Both the position numbers and the translations under genes were made by a program. Below are positions 7,890-17,271 of a DNA stretch of 64,000 bases, one piece after another (position 1 is the stretch's first letter; every line of letters begins with the position of its first letter). The DNA lies in assembly GCF_019420015.1 (NCBI RefSeq), contig NZ_JAHZIA010000027.1:1-64000 (forward strand). Reading direction: 5' to 3'. Origin of the DNA: Anaerofustis sp. (lineage in GTDB: Bacteria > Bacillota > Clostridia > Eubacteriales > Anaerofustaceae). The notes beneath the pieces were generated by a model. It did not search any database and was not told the origin of the DNA. It saw only the letters and a program-made list of their open reading frames with translations.

Positions 7890-8984
7890 ATGAAAATCGG
7901 ACTAGTAGGATTACCAAATGTAGGTAAAAGTACATTATTCAATGCACTCACAAAAGCAAACGCAGGAGCAGAAAACTACCCCTTTTGTACTATTGAGCCA
8001 AATGTGGGAGTTGTAAATGTTCCGGACGAAAGAATAGATAACTTAAGTAAACTTTACGATACATTAAAAACAATTTATGCAACCGTTGAATTTGTGGATA
8101 TTGCGGGACTTGTAAAAAATGCGGGAAAAGGCGAAGGACTGGGCAATCAGTTTCTTTCAAACATAAGAAACGTACACGCGATACTTCAGGTGGTACGATG
8201 TTTTGACGACGGAAACATAACCCACGTAGACGGAAGCATAGACCCGGTAAGAGATGCCGAAACAATAAACTACGAGCTTATTTTTTCCGACTTGGAATTA
8301 ATAGACAAAAGAATAGCAACAGTACAAAAAGCGGCAAAAAGCGGCAGAAAAGAAGAAAAATTTATGCTTGCCACGCTGGAAAAAGCAAAAAAATACCTTG
8401 AAGACGGTAAATTCGTAAATTTGGACGAGTTTGACGAAAGTGAATCTGAGTATTTAAAATCACAGGATCTTCTTACTACAAAACCGATAATGTATGCGGC
8501 AAACGTAAGTGAAGATGATTTAACAAAAGACAATGACTACGTAAAATCGCTAAAAGAATATGTAAAAGAAGTAAACCCAAATATAGAAGTAATCAAAGTA
8601 TGCGCAAAAATCGAAGCAGAACTCAGTGAACTCGACGAAGAAGAAAAAAAGATGTTCTTGGAAGACTTGGGAATAAAAGAATCAGGTCTGGATCAAATCA
8701 TCAAAGAAGGATACAAAATACTTGATTTAATAACCTTCTTAACGGCGGGGAAACAGGAAGTAAAGGGATGGCAGATAAAAAAAGGAACCAAAGCACCCGG
8801 TGCTGCGGGAAAAATCCACTCTGACTTTGAGAGAGGATTCATCAGAGCCGAAGTAACAAAATACGATAAACTTATGGAAGCCGGAAGCGACGTAAAAGCA
8901 AAAGAACTTGCATATACAAGAATCGAAGGAAAAGATTACGTTGTTGAAGACGGAGATGTAATATTTTTCAGATTTAACGTTTAG
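7890..8984 (+). CDS. ychF: Ribosome-binding ATPase YchF
   Basis: 364-residue Obg-family P-loop ATPase (OLA1/YchF), associated with ribosomes and stress responses. G1 GLPNVGKS (7-14), G3 in VDIAGLVKNAGKGEG (about 69-83), the nucleotide-specificity segment NVSE near residue 204 (in place of NKxD, which makes YchF prefer ATP), a coiled-coil insert (about 130-200) and a C-terminal TGS domain (about 278-362). Full family length. It has its own promoter and a very strong terminator, so it is probably monocistronic. Confidence 0.97.
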   Translation: MKIGLVGLPNVGKSTLFNALTKANAGAENYPFCTIEPNVGVVNVPDERIDNLSKLYDTLKTIYATVEFVDIAGLVKNAGKGEGLGNQFLSNIRNVHAILQVVRCFDDGNITHVDGSIDPVRDAETINYELIFSDLELIDKRIATVQKAAKSGRKEEKFMLATLEKAKKYLEDGKFVNLDEFDESESEYLKSQDLLTTKPIMYAANVSEDDLTKDNDYVKSLKEYVKEVNPNIEVIKVCAKIEAELSELDEEEKKMFLEDLGIKESGLDQIIKEGYKILDLITFLTAGKQEVKGWQIKKGTKAPGAAGKIHSDFERGFIRAEVTKYDKLMEAGSDVKAKELAYTRIEGKDYVVEDGDVIFFRFNV

Positions 8985-9013
8985 TTTAAAAAGAACATTG
9001 CAATAATTTATAT

Positions 9014-9055
9014 AAAAATAAGAGATACAATATATTTGATATCTCTTATTTTTAT
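9014..9055 (+). terminator. Strong terminator after ychF
   Basis: A 14-bp perfect stem (arms 9014-9027 and 9040-9053) with a 12-base loop and a T-rich right arm. Confidence 0.9.
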
Positions 9056-9176
9056 TAGCATATGGATATTTTATTATAATTATGACGATTAACCTATTAT
9101 CCGATTAAAAAATACTTGATATTATAAATTTCTTAATAAATATTTTAAGATATCTATCTTATATAATAAAATTTTA

Positions 9177-9590
9177 TCACTTAATTATCTTTTTTAAAAT
9201 ATTAAAGAAATAAATAATACTTACAGTAAGCATAATATGAGATATGCCTGCCATTCCGGAAATTGATGCATTTATTGGAGTGGACAAACTAACGTTTAGA
9301 ACCTGAACAACTCCTCGTACCAATAACATGACAGAAAATAGACATAAAGAAATATTGTACCAAATATAAAATATACTAAATTTTTTATTTTCTAAAATAT
9401 CGGGATAACTTTTAATAAAAAGTGCTAATAAAAGAAAGAAAAAAACTCCTAATACAAACAAGTGAGTATGCACTACTCCAAGTGTTGTTTTACCAGTAAA
9501 TCCATTAAATTTTGTAAATTCTCTGTAAAATACTCCTGCTACAAATGCCAATATTGAATATACAAAAGACGTATTTATAATTTTTCTCAT
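9177..9590 (-). CDS. DUF2871-family membrane protein
   Basis: 137-residue protein with four predicted transmembrane helices. The motif VVHTHLFVLGVFFFL (about residues 38-52) and the segment GMAGISHIMLTVS match the DUF2871 family as I know it; its function is unknown. The frame is open upstream, but GGAGG lies seven bases before the ATG at 9590. It is the second gene of a two-gene unit, with only 24 bases separating it from the upstream membrane-protein gene. The His residues within membrane segments could bind haem or metal, but this is not established. Confidence 0.75.
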   Translation of the reverse strand: MRKIINTSFVYSILAFVAGVFYREFTKFNGFTGKTTLGVVHTHLFVLGVFFFLLLALFIKSYPDILENKKFSIFYIWYNISLCLFSVMLLVRGVVQVLNVSLSTPINASISGMAGISHIMLTVSIIYFFNILKKIIK

Positions 9591-9614
9591 CGCTTCCTCC
9601 ACTAAAACATAAAT

Positions 9615-10022
9615 TTAGAATGTATAACAAAAATAATTTTTCATAAATTTTATTCCTGCCCCAAATAATGCAGAACCCAAACCAGAATAAAATACCGCAA
9701 TCACCATATCCGGTAAAAGATTTAAGTTTCTTATTAAAATACCGACTGTAATCATAAAAGCCATAATTAAAAATGACTGAATATCAAAGAAATTCCAAAA
9801 ATATTTTTTTTCTTCATTATATCCAGTGATACGCACAGTGTGTTTCAAAACCAATTTATTAAAAATAAAAAAACAAAATAAGAAAAACACAATTAACGAA
9901 TATATAATATTAACAAAATAAACATGTCCGGAATAAGATATAATACCGATTTTTAAAATATTAAATCCTGCAATCATCCAGACCAAACCGGCAATAAGTA
10001 ATAATGTTTTTCGTTTAACCAT
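9615..10022 (-). CDS. Hypothetical four-helix membrane protein
   Basis: 135 residues with four predicted transmembrane segments (about 7-25, 33-52, 77-97, 104-124) and short loops. I do not recognise a family. AGGAGA precedes the ATG. It is the first gene of the pair with the DUF2871 protein, so a shared membrane complex is conceivable. Confidence 0.6.
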   Translation of the reverse strand: MVKRKTLLLIAGLVWMIAGFNILKIGIISYSGHVYFVNIIYSLIVFFLFCFFIFNKLVLKHTVRITGYNEEKKYFWNFFDIQSFLIMAFMITVGILIRNLNLLPDMVIAVFYSGLGSALFGAGIKFMKNYFCYTF

Positions 10023-10509
10023 AAACTTCTCCTATTCGAATAACCACATAAGATATATTAGTTAAAAATTTTTCAAAATAATTTTTAATGTTTATTATCA
10101 TACTTTTCCAAAATCTATTTGTCAATAACAATACATTATTTTCTATACAGTTATTTAATAATTCGAAAAATAACTTTATAAATTTTAGTTCTACTTTAAA
10201 GGAACAATGCTTAAACTGAAAATTTACTCATATATAATGACAGTAATAAGTAATATATCATCATAATTTTGAAAAATATTCAAAATTCAAAGTATACCCA
10301 AATCAATACAAATACATAAACATTATTTCATAACTCAATCTCTGAAACATTTAGCATAAGTAACTCATATATAATTTGAAACAAAAATAAAACAGAGAAT
10401 AAAGAGAAAATAGATTTCTAACAAAATCACACAAAAACTTTGCAATAAAAAGCTAAAGAGATATACTATATATTAATAATACTATATACCTGTATTTGAA
10501 GGAGAACAA
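10023..10509. other. Divergent intergenic region, 487 bases
   Basis: Very AT-rich spacer between a leftward membrane-protein pair and the rightward radical SAM gene. Apart from the promoter at 10440-10467 I see no ORF with a ribosome-binding site, no stable hairpin and no repeat. Confidence 0.5.
10440..10467 (+). promoter_or_regulatory. Candidate sigma-A promoter of the radical SAM gene
   Basis: TTGCAA, 16-base spacer, TATACT, 42 bases before the ATG. Confidence 0.45.
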
Positions 10510-12213
10510 ATGAAAGCAACATTAATCGGAATAAACAGTGCATACACTCATACAAACCTTGCGGTTTATTATTTATTTAACAATTCTATACCAAAAGGTA
10601 TTAATGCCAACATAAAACAATACAATATAAACATGCCAAAGGAAAAGGTTTTGGAGGATTTATTCGCGCAAAAAAGCGATATTTACATTTTCTCCTGCTA
10701 TATATGGAATATAGAATATGTACTTCATATAGCTTCATCTTTAAAAAAGATTACAAACTCGACAATAATATTCGGAGGAAGCGAAGTAAGCTTTAATGCA
10801 AAAGATTATTTTGATAAATACGATTTTATTGATTACATCACAGCAGGTGAAGGAGAAGAAATAACATTAAAACTTTTAAAATCTATACAAAACAAAGAAC
10901 AACCAAGAATACAGAATGTATTCGATAAAAATTCAAAAGATTATAACTATATAAAAAAGCATATAGATTTTAACGATGTAATATTTCCTTATACTAATAT
11001 AGACATGAAAGAATTTGAAAATAAAATCGTCTATTATGAAACCCAAAGAGGATGTCCTTACAACTGCAGTTACTGCCTTTCGGAACTCGACAAAAGACTT
11101 AGATTTCGCGATATAGAAAAAGTAAAAGAAGAAATAATGTTCTTCATAAATAATAATATACCTTTGGTAAAACTTATCGACAGAACATTTAACGCAGACA
11201 ACAAACGGGCAAAAGAAATAATAAAATTTATTTTAAAAAACAGCAAACACACAAAATTCCATTTTGAAGTCTGTGCAAATTTACTCGACGATGAAATAAT
11301 AGAACTGTTTCAAAACGCACCAAACGATATGTTTCAACTGGAAATCGGTTTGCAATCGACAAATGAAAATACAATAAAAGAAATAAACAGAATTACCGAT
11401 ATACAAAAGATAGGTAAAAATGTAACCAAATTATTGAAAAACGATAATGTTCATATTCATCTGGATTTAATATCGGGACTTCCCTATGAAGATTTAACAT
11501 CATTTAAAGAAAGCTTTAACTATGCTTACAACCTTAACCCTCATATGCTACAACTGGGATTTTTAAAAGTTCTTCACGGAACGATGATGGAAAAATCAAA
11601 AGAGAAGTACAAACTTAAATACAACAACTTCACTCCTTACGAAATTCTGGAAAATAAATGGATAAATTATAGTGAACTGTCAAAACTCAAAAACATAGAA
11701 TTCTTAACGGACAAATACTACAATTCAAATAATTTTTGCAATACGCTGGAATATTTTGTGGAAAAAATTTCATCGACTCCATTTGAGTTTTACGAAAATT
11801 TAAACAAATATTTCATAAAAAGAAATCTATTCAAAAAAAGTCTCAGCAAAGAGGATTTATATGAAATACTGTATGATTACTTAAAACAATTTGATGAAAA
11901 AAAAGCCTATAACTTAATAAGCTTTGATTATTTAAATCACATAAAAATCAGAAAACCGCAAAAGAACTTTATCAAAAAAATACAACCTCTCAACAAAGAA
12001 AATATATTTGAGATTATAAAAAACGAAGCTTTTAAAAATAAGTATTTAAAAGAATTTACAGGAATGCCAACAAAAGAAATATATAAAAAGATAAACGTCT
12101 TTACTTTCGATATAAACCCAATAACAACAGAAGAAAAAGAAACGGTGATTATATTTAAGAACATAAAGGAAAAGAAAGTAAAAGAGGGTTTTAAATTCGA
12201 AATTATAAATTAA
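10510..12213 (+). CDS. B12-binding-domain radical SAM protein (DUF4080 type)
   Basis: 567-residue predicted cobalamin-dependent radical SAM enzyme. Residues 1-130 form a Rossmann-like B12-binding domain (MKATLIGINSAYTHTNLAVY, then IIFGGSEVS and ITAGEGE). The radical SAM cluster motif C182-x3-C186-x2-C189 (RGCPYNCSYC) opens the TIM-barrel domain, and LEIGLQSTNE and DLISGLPYED are further family segments. The C-terminal 180 residues correspond to the DUF4080 region. The substrate is unknown; such enzymes often perform methyl transfer or anaerobic modification of tRNA, cofactors or lipids. It is flanked by its own promoter and terminator. Confidence 0.88.
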   Translation: MKATLIGINSAYTHTNLAVYYLFNNSIPKGINANIKQYNINMPKEKVLEDLFAQKSDIYIFSCYIWNIEYVLHIASSLKKITNSTIIFGGSEVSFNAKDYFDKYDFIDYITAGEGEEITLKLLKSIQNKEQPRIQNVFDKNSKDYNYIKKHIDFNDVIFPYTNIDMKEFENKIVYYETQRGCPYNCSYCLSELDKRLRFRDIEKVKEEIMFFINNNIPLVKLIDRTFNADNKRAKEIIKFILKNSKHTKFHFEVCANLLDDEIIELFQNAPNDMFQLEIGLQSTNENTIKEINRITDIQKIGKNVTKLLKNDNVHIHLDLISGLPYEDLTSFKESFNYAYNLNPHMLQLGFLKVLHGTMMEKSKEKYKLKYNNFTPYEILENKWINYSELSKLKNIEFLTDKYYNSNNFCNTLEYFVEKISSTPFEFYENLNKYFIKRNLFKKSLSKEDLYEILYDYLKQFDEKKAYNLISFDYLNHIKIRKPQKNFIKKIQPLNKENIFEIIKNEAFKNKYLKEFTGMPTKEIYKKINVFTFDINPITTEEKETVIIFKNIKEKKVKEGFKFEIIN

Positions 12214-12225
12214 AACATACAATAT

Positions 12226-12268
12226 AAAAAACAAGTAACAAAAGAAATCTTTTGTTACTTGTTTTTTA
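12226..12268. terminator. Bidirectional terminator (radical SAM gene / lipoprotein gene)
   Basis: A stem of up to 19 bp (12226-12244 with 12249-12267) between two convergent genes, with A-runs and T-runs on the two sides. Confidence 0.9.
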
Positions 12269-12273
12269 TAATT

Positions 12274-12717
12274 TTATATGTTATTCAAATAAGTATACAC
12301 ATCTTCAGGAACGATAAAATGAATCCTTACATCGACGGAACGAAACCTTACCAGAGGTCTGTCTTTATAAACGGACAGACTCGCTTCATATTTGTCATAT
12401 AAAAATATGTATTCATAGCTATACCGTTCGTTGCCTTTACCTGCTCCGATATCTTCTTTCTTATGCCCTTTCCCCTTTTCTTTCGCAACCTGCCAATCAT
12501 CAATTTGAATTTTATTAACAAAATTTTTAATATCCTCTTTACTATTGAAAATTTTAACTATTTTATTTTTTGATTTATCCCTAACCTCAATCTTATTGCA
12601 ATTTTTCAAAACCCCGGAATAACCGATAATCGGTTTATCATCTTCTTCTGCACCGCAAGCACAAAAAAACACAAAAACCGCAATTAATGTAAATATACAA
12701 AAAACTGCTTTTTTCAT
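12274..12717 (-). CDS. Putative lipoprotein, function unknown
   Basis: 147 residues: a hydrophobic signal segment (4-18) ends in a lipobox-like FCAC with the acceptor cysteine at C21, then a short acidic linker. The globular remainder mixes beta-rich and Lys-rich segments. No family recognised. The -3 position of the lipobox is Phe, less usual than Leu, so lipidation is likely but not certain. GGGGGA precedes the ATG. Confidence 0.7.
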   Translation of the reverse strand: MKKAVFCIFTLIAVFVFFCACGAEEDDKPIIGYSGVLKNCNKIEVRDKSKNKIVKIFNSKEDIKNFVNKIQIDDWQVAKEKGKGHKKEDIGAGKGNERYSYEYIFLYDKYEASLSVYKDRPLVRFRSVDVRIHFIVPEDVYTYLNNI

Positions 12718-12806
12718 AAAATTCCCCCATCAAAAATATATATAAATATAATAACATAATTCACTTCTCTTAACCATATATATTACTTTTTTATTTTTGT
12801 GTTATA

Positions 12807-12815
12807 TGATATAAT
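12807..12815 (+). promoter_or_regulatory. Extended -10 promoter of recD2
   Basis: TGATATAAT, a perfect extended -10 (TGnTATAAT), 22 bases before the ATG. No good -35 is visible, as is usual for this promoter class. Confidence 0.6.
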
Positions 12816-12836
12816 TTTTTATTAATGAGGTATAAA

Positions 12837-15047
12837 ATGACTGAAACAATAAAAGGAAAAGTAGATAGAATTATTTATCACAATGCTGATAATTTATATA
12901 CGATTGCAGATATAGATTCTGATGATATTTTAATAACCATAGTCGGATATTTTGAAAATCTAAAACCGGGAATCGATATTCAGGCAACAGGTGAATACGT
13001 AAATCATATAAAATACGGCGAACAATTCAAAGTCGAAAGTCTGGAAATAATCGTACCTACGGATACTGATTCCATCTACACATATCTTTCAAGCGGAATG
13101 TTAAACGGTATAGGACCTAAAAAAGCAAAAGATATAGTAGACTACTTCGGAGAAGAAACCTTAGACATATTGGAAAACGATCCGATGCAATTATCAAAAG
13201 TAAAAGGCATAGGCAAAAAAACGGCTCTTATTATAGGAGTTGAATACAAAAACCAAGAAAATATGCGAAACATAATAATGAAACTCTCAAAATACAATAT
13301 AAAACCAAACTATGCCAGAAAATTATACAATGAATATAAATCGGATACACTTAATATAATACAGACAAATCCCTATGCTTTAATAGATGATGTATACGGA
13401 ATAGGATTTAAAAGAGCGGATCAAATTGCCATGAGCGTAGGAATAGAGCCGGAAAGCCCATACAGAATAATAAGCGGAATAAAATACGTTTTAAGCGGAT
13501 GTTATCAAGACGGAAATACTTATATATTAAAAGACGAGCTCGAAAACAAAGTATCAAAAATGCTCGGAGTGGACGAAGACAATGTAAATCATATCCTAAA
13601 AAATATGTTTTTAGATGACAGTATTATACTTGAAACAACCCAAAACGAAGAAAGATGCTTTCTTAAAGAGCTTTATAACTGTGAAATAGAAAGCGCAAAA
13701 AATCTAATATATTTAAACACATACAAAGAAGAAAAAGAAGATACTGATTTTGAACAACTCATAAAAAACTATGAAACCCATAATAAAATAACTCTTGACG
13801 AAAAGCAAAAACAAGCTGTAATAAGTGCAATCAAATCAAAAGTTTCAATTATCACAGGAGGTCCCGGAACAGGAAAAACAACCATCATAAACGCTATAAT
13901 ATACATACTTGGCAGCATAGGTAAAAAATATACTCTTACGGCTCCTACGGGAAGAGCCGCAAAAAGAATGAGTGAATCGACAAAAAGTGAGGCTAAAACA
14001 ATACACAGACTTCTTGAATACGAATATACACAAGAAACCGATCATTTCCTGTCTTTCGGAAAAAATGAAGACAATACAATAGACAGCGAATTTATCATAA
14101 TAGACGAAATGAGCATGGTAGATATTTCCTTATTCGATGCTTTTTTAAAAGCTGTGAAACCAAAAACCTCATTGTTATTTGTCGGAGATATAGATCAGCT
14201 TCCCTCTGTGGGAGCAGGAAACGTATTATCTGACTTGATTTCCAGTGATATATTCCCCGTCACACGACTGAATACAATATACCGTCAAGACAAAGAAAGC
14301 TTGATAATAACGAATGCCCACAGAATAAACAAAGGCGAAATGCCGATACTGAAAAAAGAAGCAGAGGATTTCTATTTTATCAACACGATTTCACAAGAAA
14401 AAATAAAAAGGAATATACTGAATATAATATTCAATTACAAGAATACTCCTCTAAAAAAATACGACCTTCTTAAAGATTTTCAAATAATCTCACCAATGAA
14501 AAAAGGACTAGCCGGAGTAAGTGAACTAAACAAATCTGTACAGGAAATTTTAAATCCGCCTCACAAAGAAAAAAAACAAATTAACCACGGTCTCACTGTA
14601 TTTAGAGAAAACGACAGAGTAATGCAGATAAAGAACAATTACCAAATGAAATGGACCGATATCAATACTCTAAAAAAAGGAGAAGGTATCTTCAACGGTG
14701 ATATGGGAATAATAAAACGAATCGATAACGAAAAACAAACTTTGGAAATAGTATTCGACGATGAAAAAAGAGTAATATACCCAAAAGACCAAATGGAAGA
14801 ATTAACACTGTCATACGCCATAACAGTACATAAAAGTCAAGGCAGTGAATTTAAGGCAGTCATAATCCCGATATTCAGCGGATACTCAGGATTTTTAAAT
14901 CGTAACTTGCTTTATACCGCAGTTACAAGAGCAAAAGAAATGGTAATTCTCATAGGAGAAGTAAACGGGCTTAAAGGTATGATAAGAAGCGTGCAAAGAA
15001 ATAAGAGAAAAACAACTCTTGCAGACAGGCTCAAAGAATTTTTATAA
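12837..15047 (+). CDS. recD2: RecD2-type ATP-dependent DNA helicase (RecD/TraA family)
   Basis: 736-residue superfamily 1B helicase that moves 5'-3' on single-stranded DNA and acts in repair and replication without RecBC. Domains: N-terminal OB-like region (1-75), tandem helix-hairpin-helix motifs (SGMLNGIGPKKAKDI and VKGIGKKTA), Walker A GGPGTGKT (341-348), Walker B IIDEMSMVD, an SH3-like insertion, and the C-terminal motif TYAIT-like LSYAITVHKSQGSEF with TAVTRAKE. A frame with an earlier ATG at 12825 exists, but GAGGT overlaps that codon and correctly spaces the ATG at 12837. It leads a rightward operon with the comF genes 18 bases downstream. Confidence 0.95.
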   Translation: MTETIKGKVDRIIYHNADNLYTIADIDSDDILITIVGYFENLKPGIDIQATGEYVNHIKYGEQFKVESLEIIVPTDTDSIYTYLSSGMLNGIGPKKAKDIVDYFGEETLDILENDPMQLSKVKGIGKKTALIIGVEYKNQENMRNIIMKLSKYNIKPNYARKLYNEYKSDTLNIIQTNPYALIDDVYGIGFKRADQIAMSVGIEPESPYRIISGIKYVLSGCYQDGNTYILKDELENKVSKMLGVDEDNVNHILKNMFLDDSIILETTQNEERCFLKELYNCEIESAKNLIYLNTYKEEKEDTDFEQLIKNYETHNKITLDEKQKQAVISAIKSKVSIITGGPGTGKTTIINAIIYILGSIGKKYTLTAPTGRAAKRMSESTKSEAKTIHRLLEYEYTQETDHFLSFGKNEDNTIDSEFIIIDEMSMVDISLFDAFLKAVKPKTSLLFVGDIDQLPSVGAGNVLSDLISSDIFPVTRLNTIYRQDKESLIITNAHRINKGEMPILKKEAEDFYFINTISQEKIKRNILNIIFNYKNTPLKKYDLLKDFQIISPMKKGLAGVSELNKSVQEILNPPHKEKKQINHGLTVFRENDRVMQIKNNYQMKWTDINTLKKGEGIFNGDMGIIKRIDNEKQTLEIVFDDEKRVIYPKDQMEELTLSYAITVHKSQGSEFKAVIIPIFSGYSGFLNRNLLYTAVTRAKEMVILIGEVNGLKGMIRSVQRNKRKTTLADRLKEFL

Positions 15048-15065
15048 TTCAAGAAAGGTTTTTGA

Positions 15066-15806
15066 ATGAATCTCCAAAATATAATAAAAGAAACACTTGA
15101 GAAAATATTCTTTCCAACCGCCCCAAAATGCGGTATATGCAACAAAGTGCTGCTTACAAAAGAAGATATATACTGCAACGAATGCAAAAACAAAGTGGAA
15201 TGGATAAAAGGAAAGCGATGCGATATATGCTCACGGGATATATCGGATAACCTCTATTCAAACTTATGCGAAAACTGCGAAGGAAATGAATATTATTTCA
15301 CACAAGGCTATTCCATTTGGAACTACGACAAATACTCTAAAAGAATAATAAAAAAGATAAAATATTCAAATTGTGAAGGGCTGGCGATAGAGGCAGGAAA
15401 TGTCCTCTATAAAAATACCCGGGATGTAGAATTTCTACAGGATATAGATATTGTAATCCCTACTCCTTCAGACAAAAAACGTTTTGAAATCAGAGGATAC
15501 AATCAAGCACTGCTGATAGCAAAAGGATTTGCAGCCAATACCAAAATACCTTTAAAAGAAAATATAATCATAAAAGAAAGAAGTACAAAAGATCAAATCG
15601 GACTAAGCGAAAAAGAACGAAAGACAAACTTACACGAAGCATTCAAGGTAACAGACAGCGAAATAATCAAAAACAAAACTTTACTTATAGTGGATGATGT
15701 ATTCACAACAGGTTCAACCATAAACGAAATAAGCAGAACTCTTCTTAAAGCAGGAGCAAAAGAAACCTATTTCTTAACTCTTGCTTCCAAAAAAAATATA
15801 ATTTAG
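15066..15806 (+). CDS. comF: ComF-family phosphoribosyltransferase-like protein, copy 1
   Basis: 246-residue ComF-like protein. The N-terminus carries two zinc knuckles (C22, C25, C37, C40 and C52, C55, C68, C71); the C-terminal phosphoribosyltransferase fold has the PRPP loop VDDVFTTGST (209-218) and the segment RGYNQA. In naturally competent Firmicutes ComFC works with the ComFA helicase in uptake of DNA; here the upstream gene is RecD2 and no comFA is seen, so a link to competence is uncertain. AAGAAAGG precedes the start. It is followed by a second copy. Confidence 0.9.
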   Translation: MNLQNIIKETLEKIFFPTAPKCGICNKVLLTKEDIYCNECKNKVEWIKGKRCDICSRDISDNLYSNLCENCEGNEYYFTQGYSIWNYDKYSKRIIKKIKYSNCEGLAIEAGNVLYKNTRDVEFLQDIDIVIPTPSDKKRFEIRGYNQALLIAKGFAANTKIPLKENIIIKERSTKDQIGLSEKERKTNLHEAFKVTDSEIIKNKTLLIVDDVFTTGSTINEISRTLLKAGAKETYFLTLASKKNII

Positions 15807-15827
15807 CGTATAAAAAGTAGAAAATTT

Positions 15828-16565
15828 ATGAAAACGTGTTATAATATTAATAAGTTAATAAGAAACGTCGCAGATAGAATTTTATATCCTGACAATCCAA
15901 TATGTTGTATATGCAAAAAAACAATGCTGCACGAAAATCAAATATATTGCGAAAAATGCAAAGATAAATTAACATATACAAAAACAAATAAAAACTTATA
16001 CAATAATAAAAAAAGTCACTCAGTATACGATAACGATATAAATATATATAAAGGTCACAGTTTATGGTACTACGATAAGATTTCAAAAAGAATAATAAAC
16101 CAAATAAAAAATAAAGGTTTTGAAAATCTATGCATAAAACTAGGCCAATTGATGTACGAAGAAACAAAAGATATGGATTTTATAAATGATACCGAAATAA
16201 TAATCCCCGTTCCCTTACACAAGGATAAAAGAAAAATAAGGGGATACAACCAATCATATCTGATTTCAAAAGGTTTCAATCAAAAAGCAAACAAAAAACT
16301 GAAAAGAAATATTCTCATCAAGACAAAACCTACAGCAGACCAGAAAAGTCTGGATAAAAAACGTCGACAAACAAATTTAACAAATGCATTTGAAGTAAGG
16401 AACAAAAATGAAATTTTCAACAAAAAAATTCTTTTAATAGATGATGTTCTAACTACAGGTGCAACAATAAATTTGTTGAGAAAAATACTTATTAACAATG
16501 GTGCGAGTGAAGTGTATTTTCTTACTCTTGCCACTACAAAACCATTAATAAAAGAAACGAGGTAA
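15828..16565 (+). CDS. ComF-family phosphoribosyltransferase-like protein, copy 2 (degenerate zinc region)
   Basis: 245-residue paralogue of the preceding gene, separated by only 21 bases: a tandem duplication. The PRPP loop is intact (DDVLTTGAT, 205-213) as is RGYNQSYLISKGF. Only the first zinc knuckle is kept (C27, C29 region with C41, C44); the second knuckle is replaced by an Asn/Lys/Tyr-rich stretch (about residues 50-75). The ribosome-binding site is weak (AGAAAA), suggesting translational coupling or lower expression. A functional PRPP-binding protein is likely; its specific role is unknown. Confidence 0.88.
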   Translation: MKTCYNINKLIRNVADRILYPDNPICCICKKTMLHENQIYCEKCKDKLTYTKTNKNLYNNKKSHSVYDNDINIYKGHSLWYYDKISKRIINQIKNKGFENLCIKLGQLMYEETKDMDFINDTEIIIPVPLHKDKRKIRGYNQSYLISKGFNQKANKKLKRNILIKTKPTADQKSLDKKRRQTNLTNAFEVRNKNEIFNKKILLIDDVLTTGATINLLRKILINNGASEVYFLTLATTKPLIKETR

Positions 16566-16570
16566 AGATC

Positions 16571-17092
16571 ATGAGAACTGACATTAAATTTAAAAATTAT
16601 AATGGTGATTATGCTCTAATTGAAAAAGAAGCGGAAAAGAAATTGGAAAAATTAAGCAAGTATTTTCCTAAAGACCCAAAAGCAAGCATTATAATAAGTG
16701 AAGTAAGAGGCCTTGTTACAACCGAAATCACGGTTACTGTCGACTCTACATTCATAAGAGTAGAGGTTGCGGACAGAGATGTAAGAAACGGTATAGATAA
16801 AGCAATAGAAAAACTGGAAATACAAATCAAGAAAAACAAAGATAAACTAAAGAAAAAATTAACCGATTCCATCAGATATGATGAGAGCGAAGAAGATCTC
16901 GAACAAGAAGATTTAAAAATAGTAAAAAGCAAAAAATTTGCCATCAAACCGATGTCAAGTGAAGAAGCGGCTTTACAAATGGATTTACTCGGACATATGT
17001 TTTTTGTGTTCTTAAATGCAGATACAGATACGGTAAATGTAATTTATAAAAGAAAAGACGGACAATATGGGCTTATAGAGCCTGAATTTTAG
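16571..17092 (+). CDS. hpf: Ribosome hibernation promoting factor, long form
   Basis: 173-residue long-form HPF. The N-terminal HPF/YfiA domain (1-105) binds the 30S subunit between head and body; a charged linker (106-118) leads to the C-terminal dimerisation domain (about 119-173: FAIKPMSSEEAALQMDLLGH, ending in YKRKDGQYGLIEP) that joins ribosomes into 100S dimers. The length matches the family. It starts five bases after comF copy 2 with GAGGT before the ATG, so it is in the recD2-comF operon, though an internal promoter would be usual for a stationary-phase gene. Confidence 0.96.
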   Translation: MRTDIKFKNYNGDYALIEKEAEKKLEKLSKYFPKDPKASIIISEVRGLVTTEITVTVDSTFIRVEVADRDVRNGIDKAIEKLEIQIKKNKDKLKKKLTDSIRYDESEEDLEQEDLKIVKSKKFAIKPMSSEEAALQMDLLGHMFFVFLNADTDTVNVIYKRKDGQYGLIEPEF

Positions 17093-17111
17093 ACGAATTT
17101 CTTAAAAAGTA

Positions 17112-17141
17112 TTGAATTTTCATTAAAAAAAATGTTAGAAT
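17112..17141 (+). promoter_or_regulatory. Candidate sigma-A promoter of the DUF5317 gene
   Basis: TTGAAT, 18-base spacer, TAGAAT. The 10-bp inverted repeat described next begins right after the -10 box. Confidence 0.45.
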
Positions 17142-17173
17142 GTAGTGTCTATGGTTTTATCCTTAGACACTAC
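17142..17173 (+). repeat. Perfect 10-bp inverted repeat in the 5' leader of the DUF5317 gene
   Basis: GTAGTGTCTA (17142-17151) and TAGACACTAC (17164-17173), separated by 12 bases. It lies at the predicted transcription start and is not followed by a T-run, so it is unlikely to be a terminator. It could be an operator or a leader-RNA hairpin. Confidence 0.65.
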
Positions 17174-17271
17174 AACAATATTAAGTAGAAAAATACATAA
17201 AGACATTTATTTTTAATAATTACATTAAAGAGAATACTTTAGCTTTTTTACGGTTAAGAAAGGAATTGATT

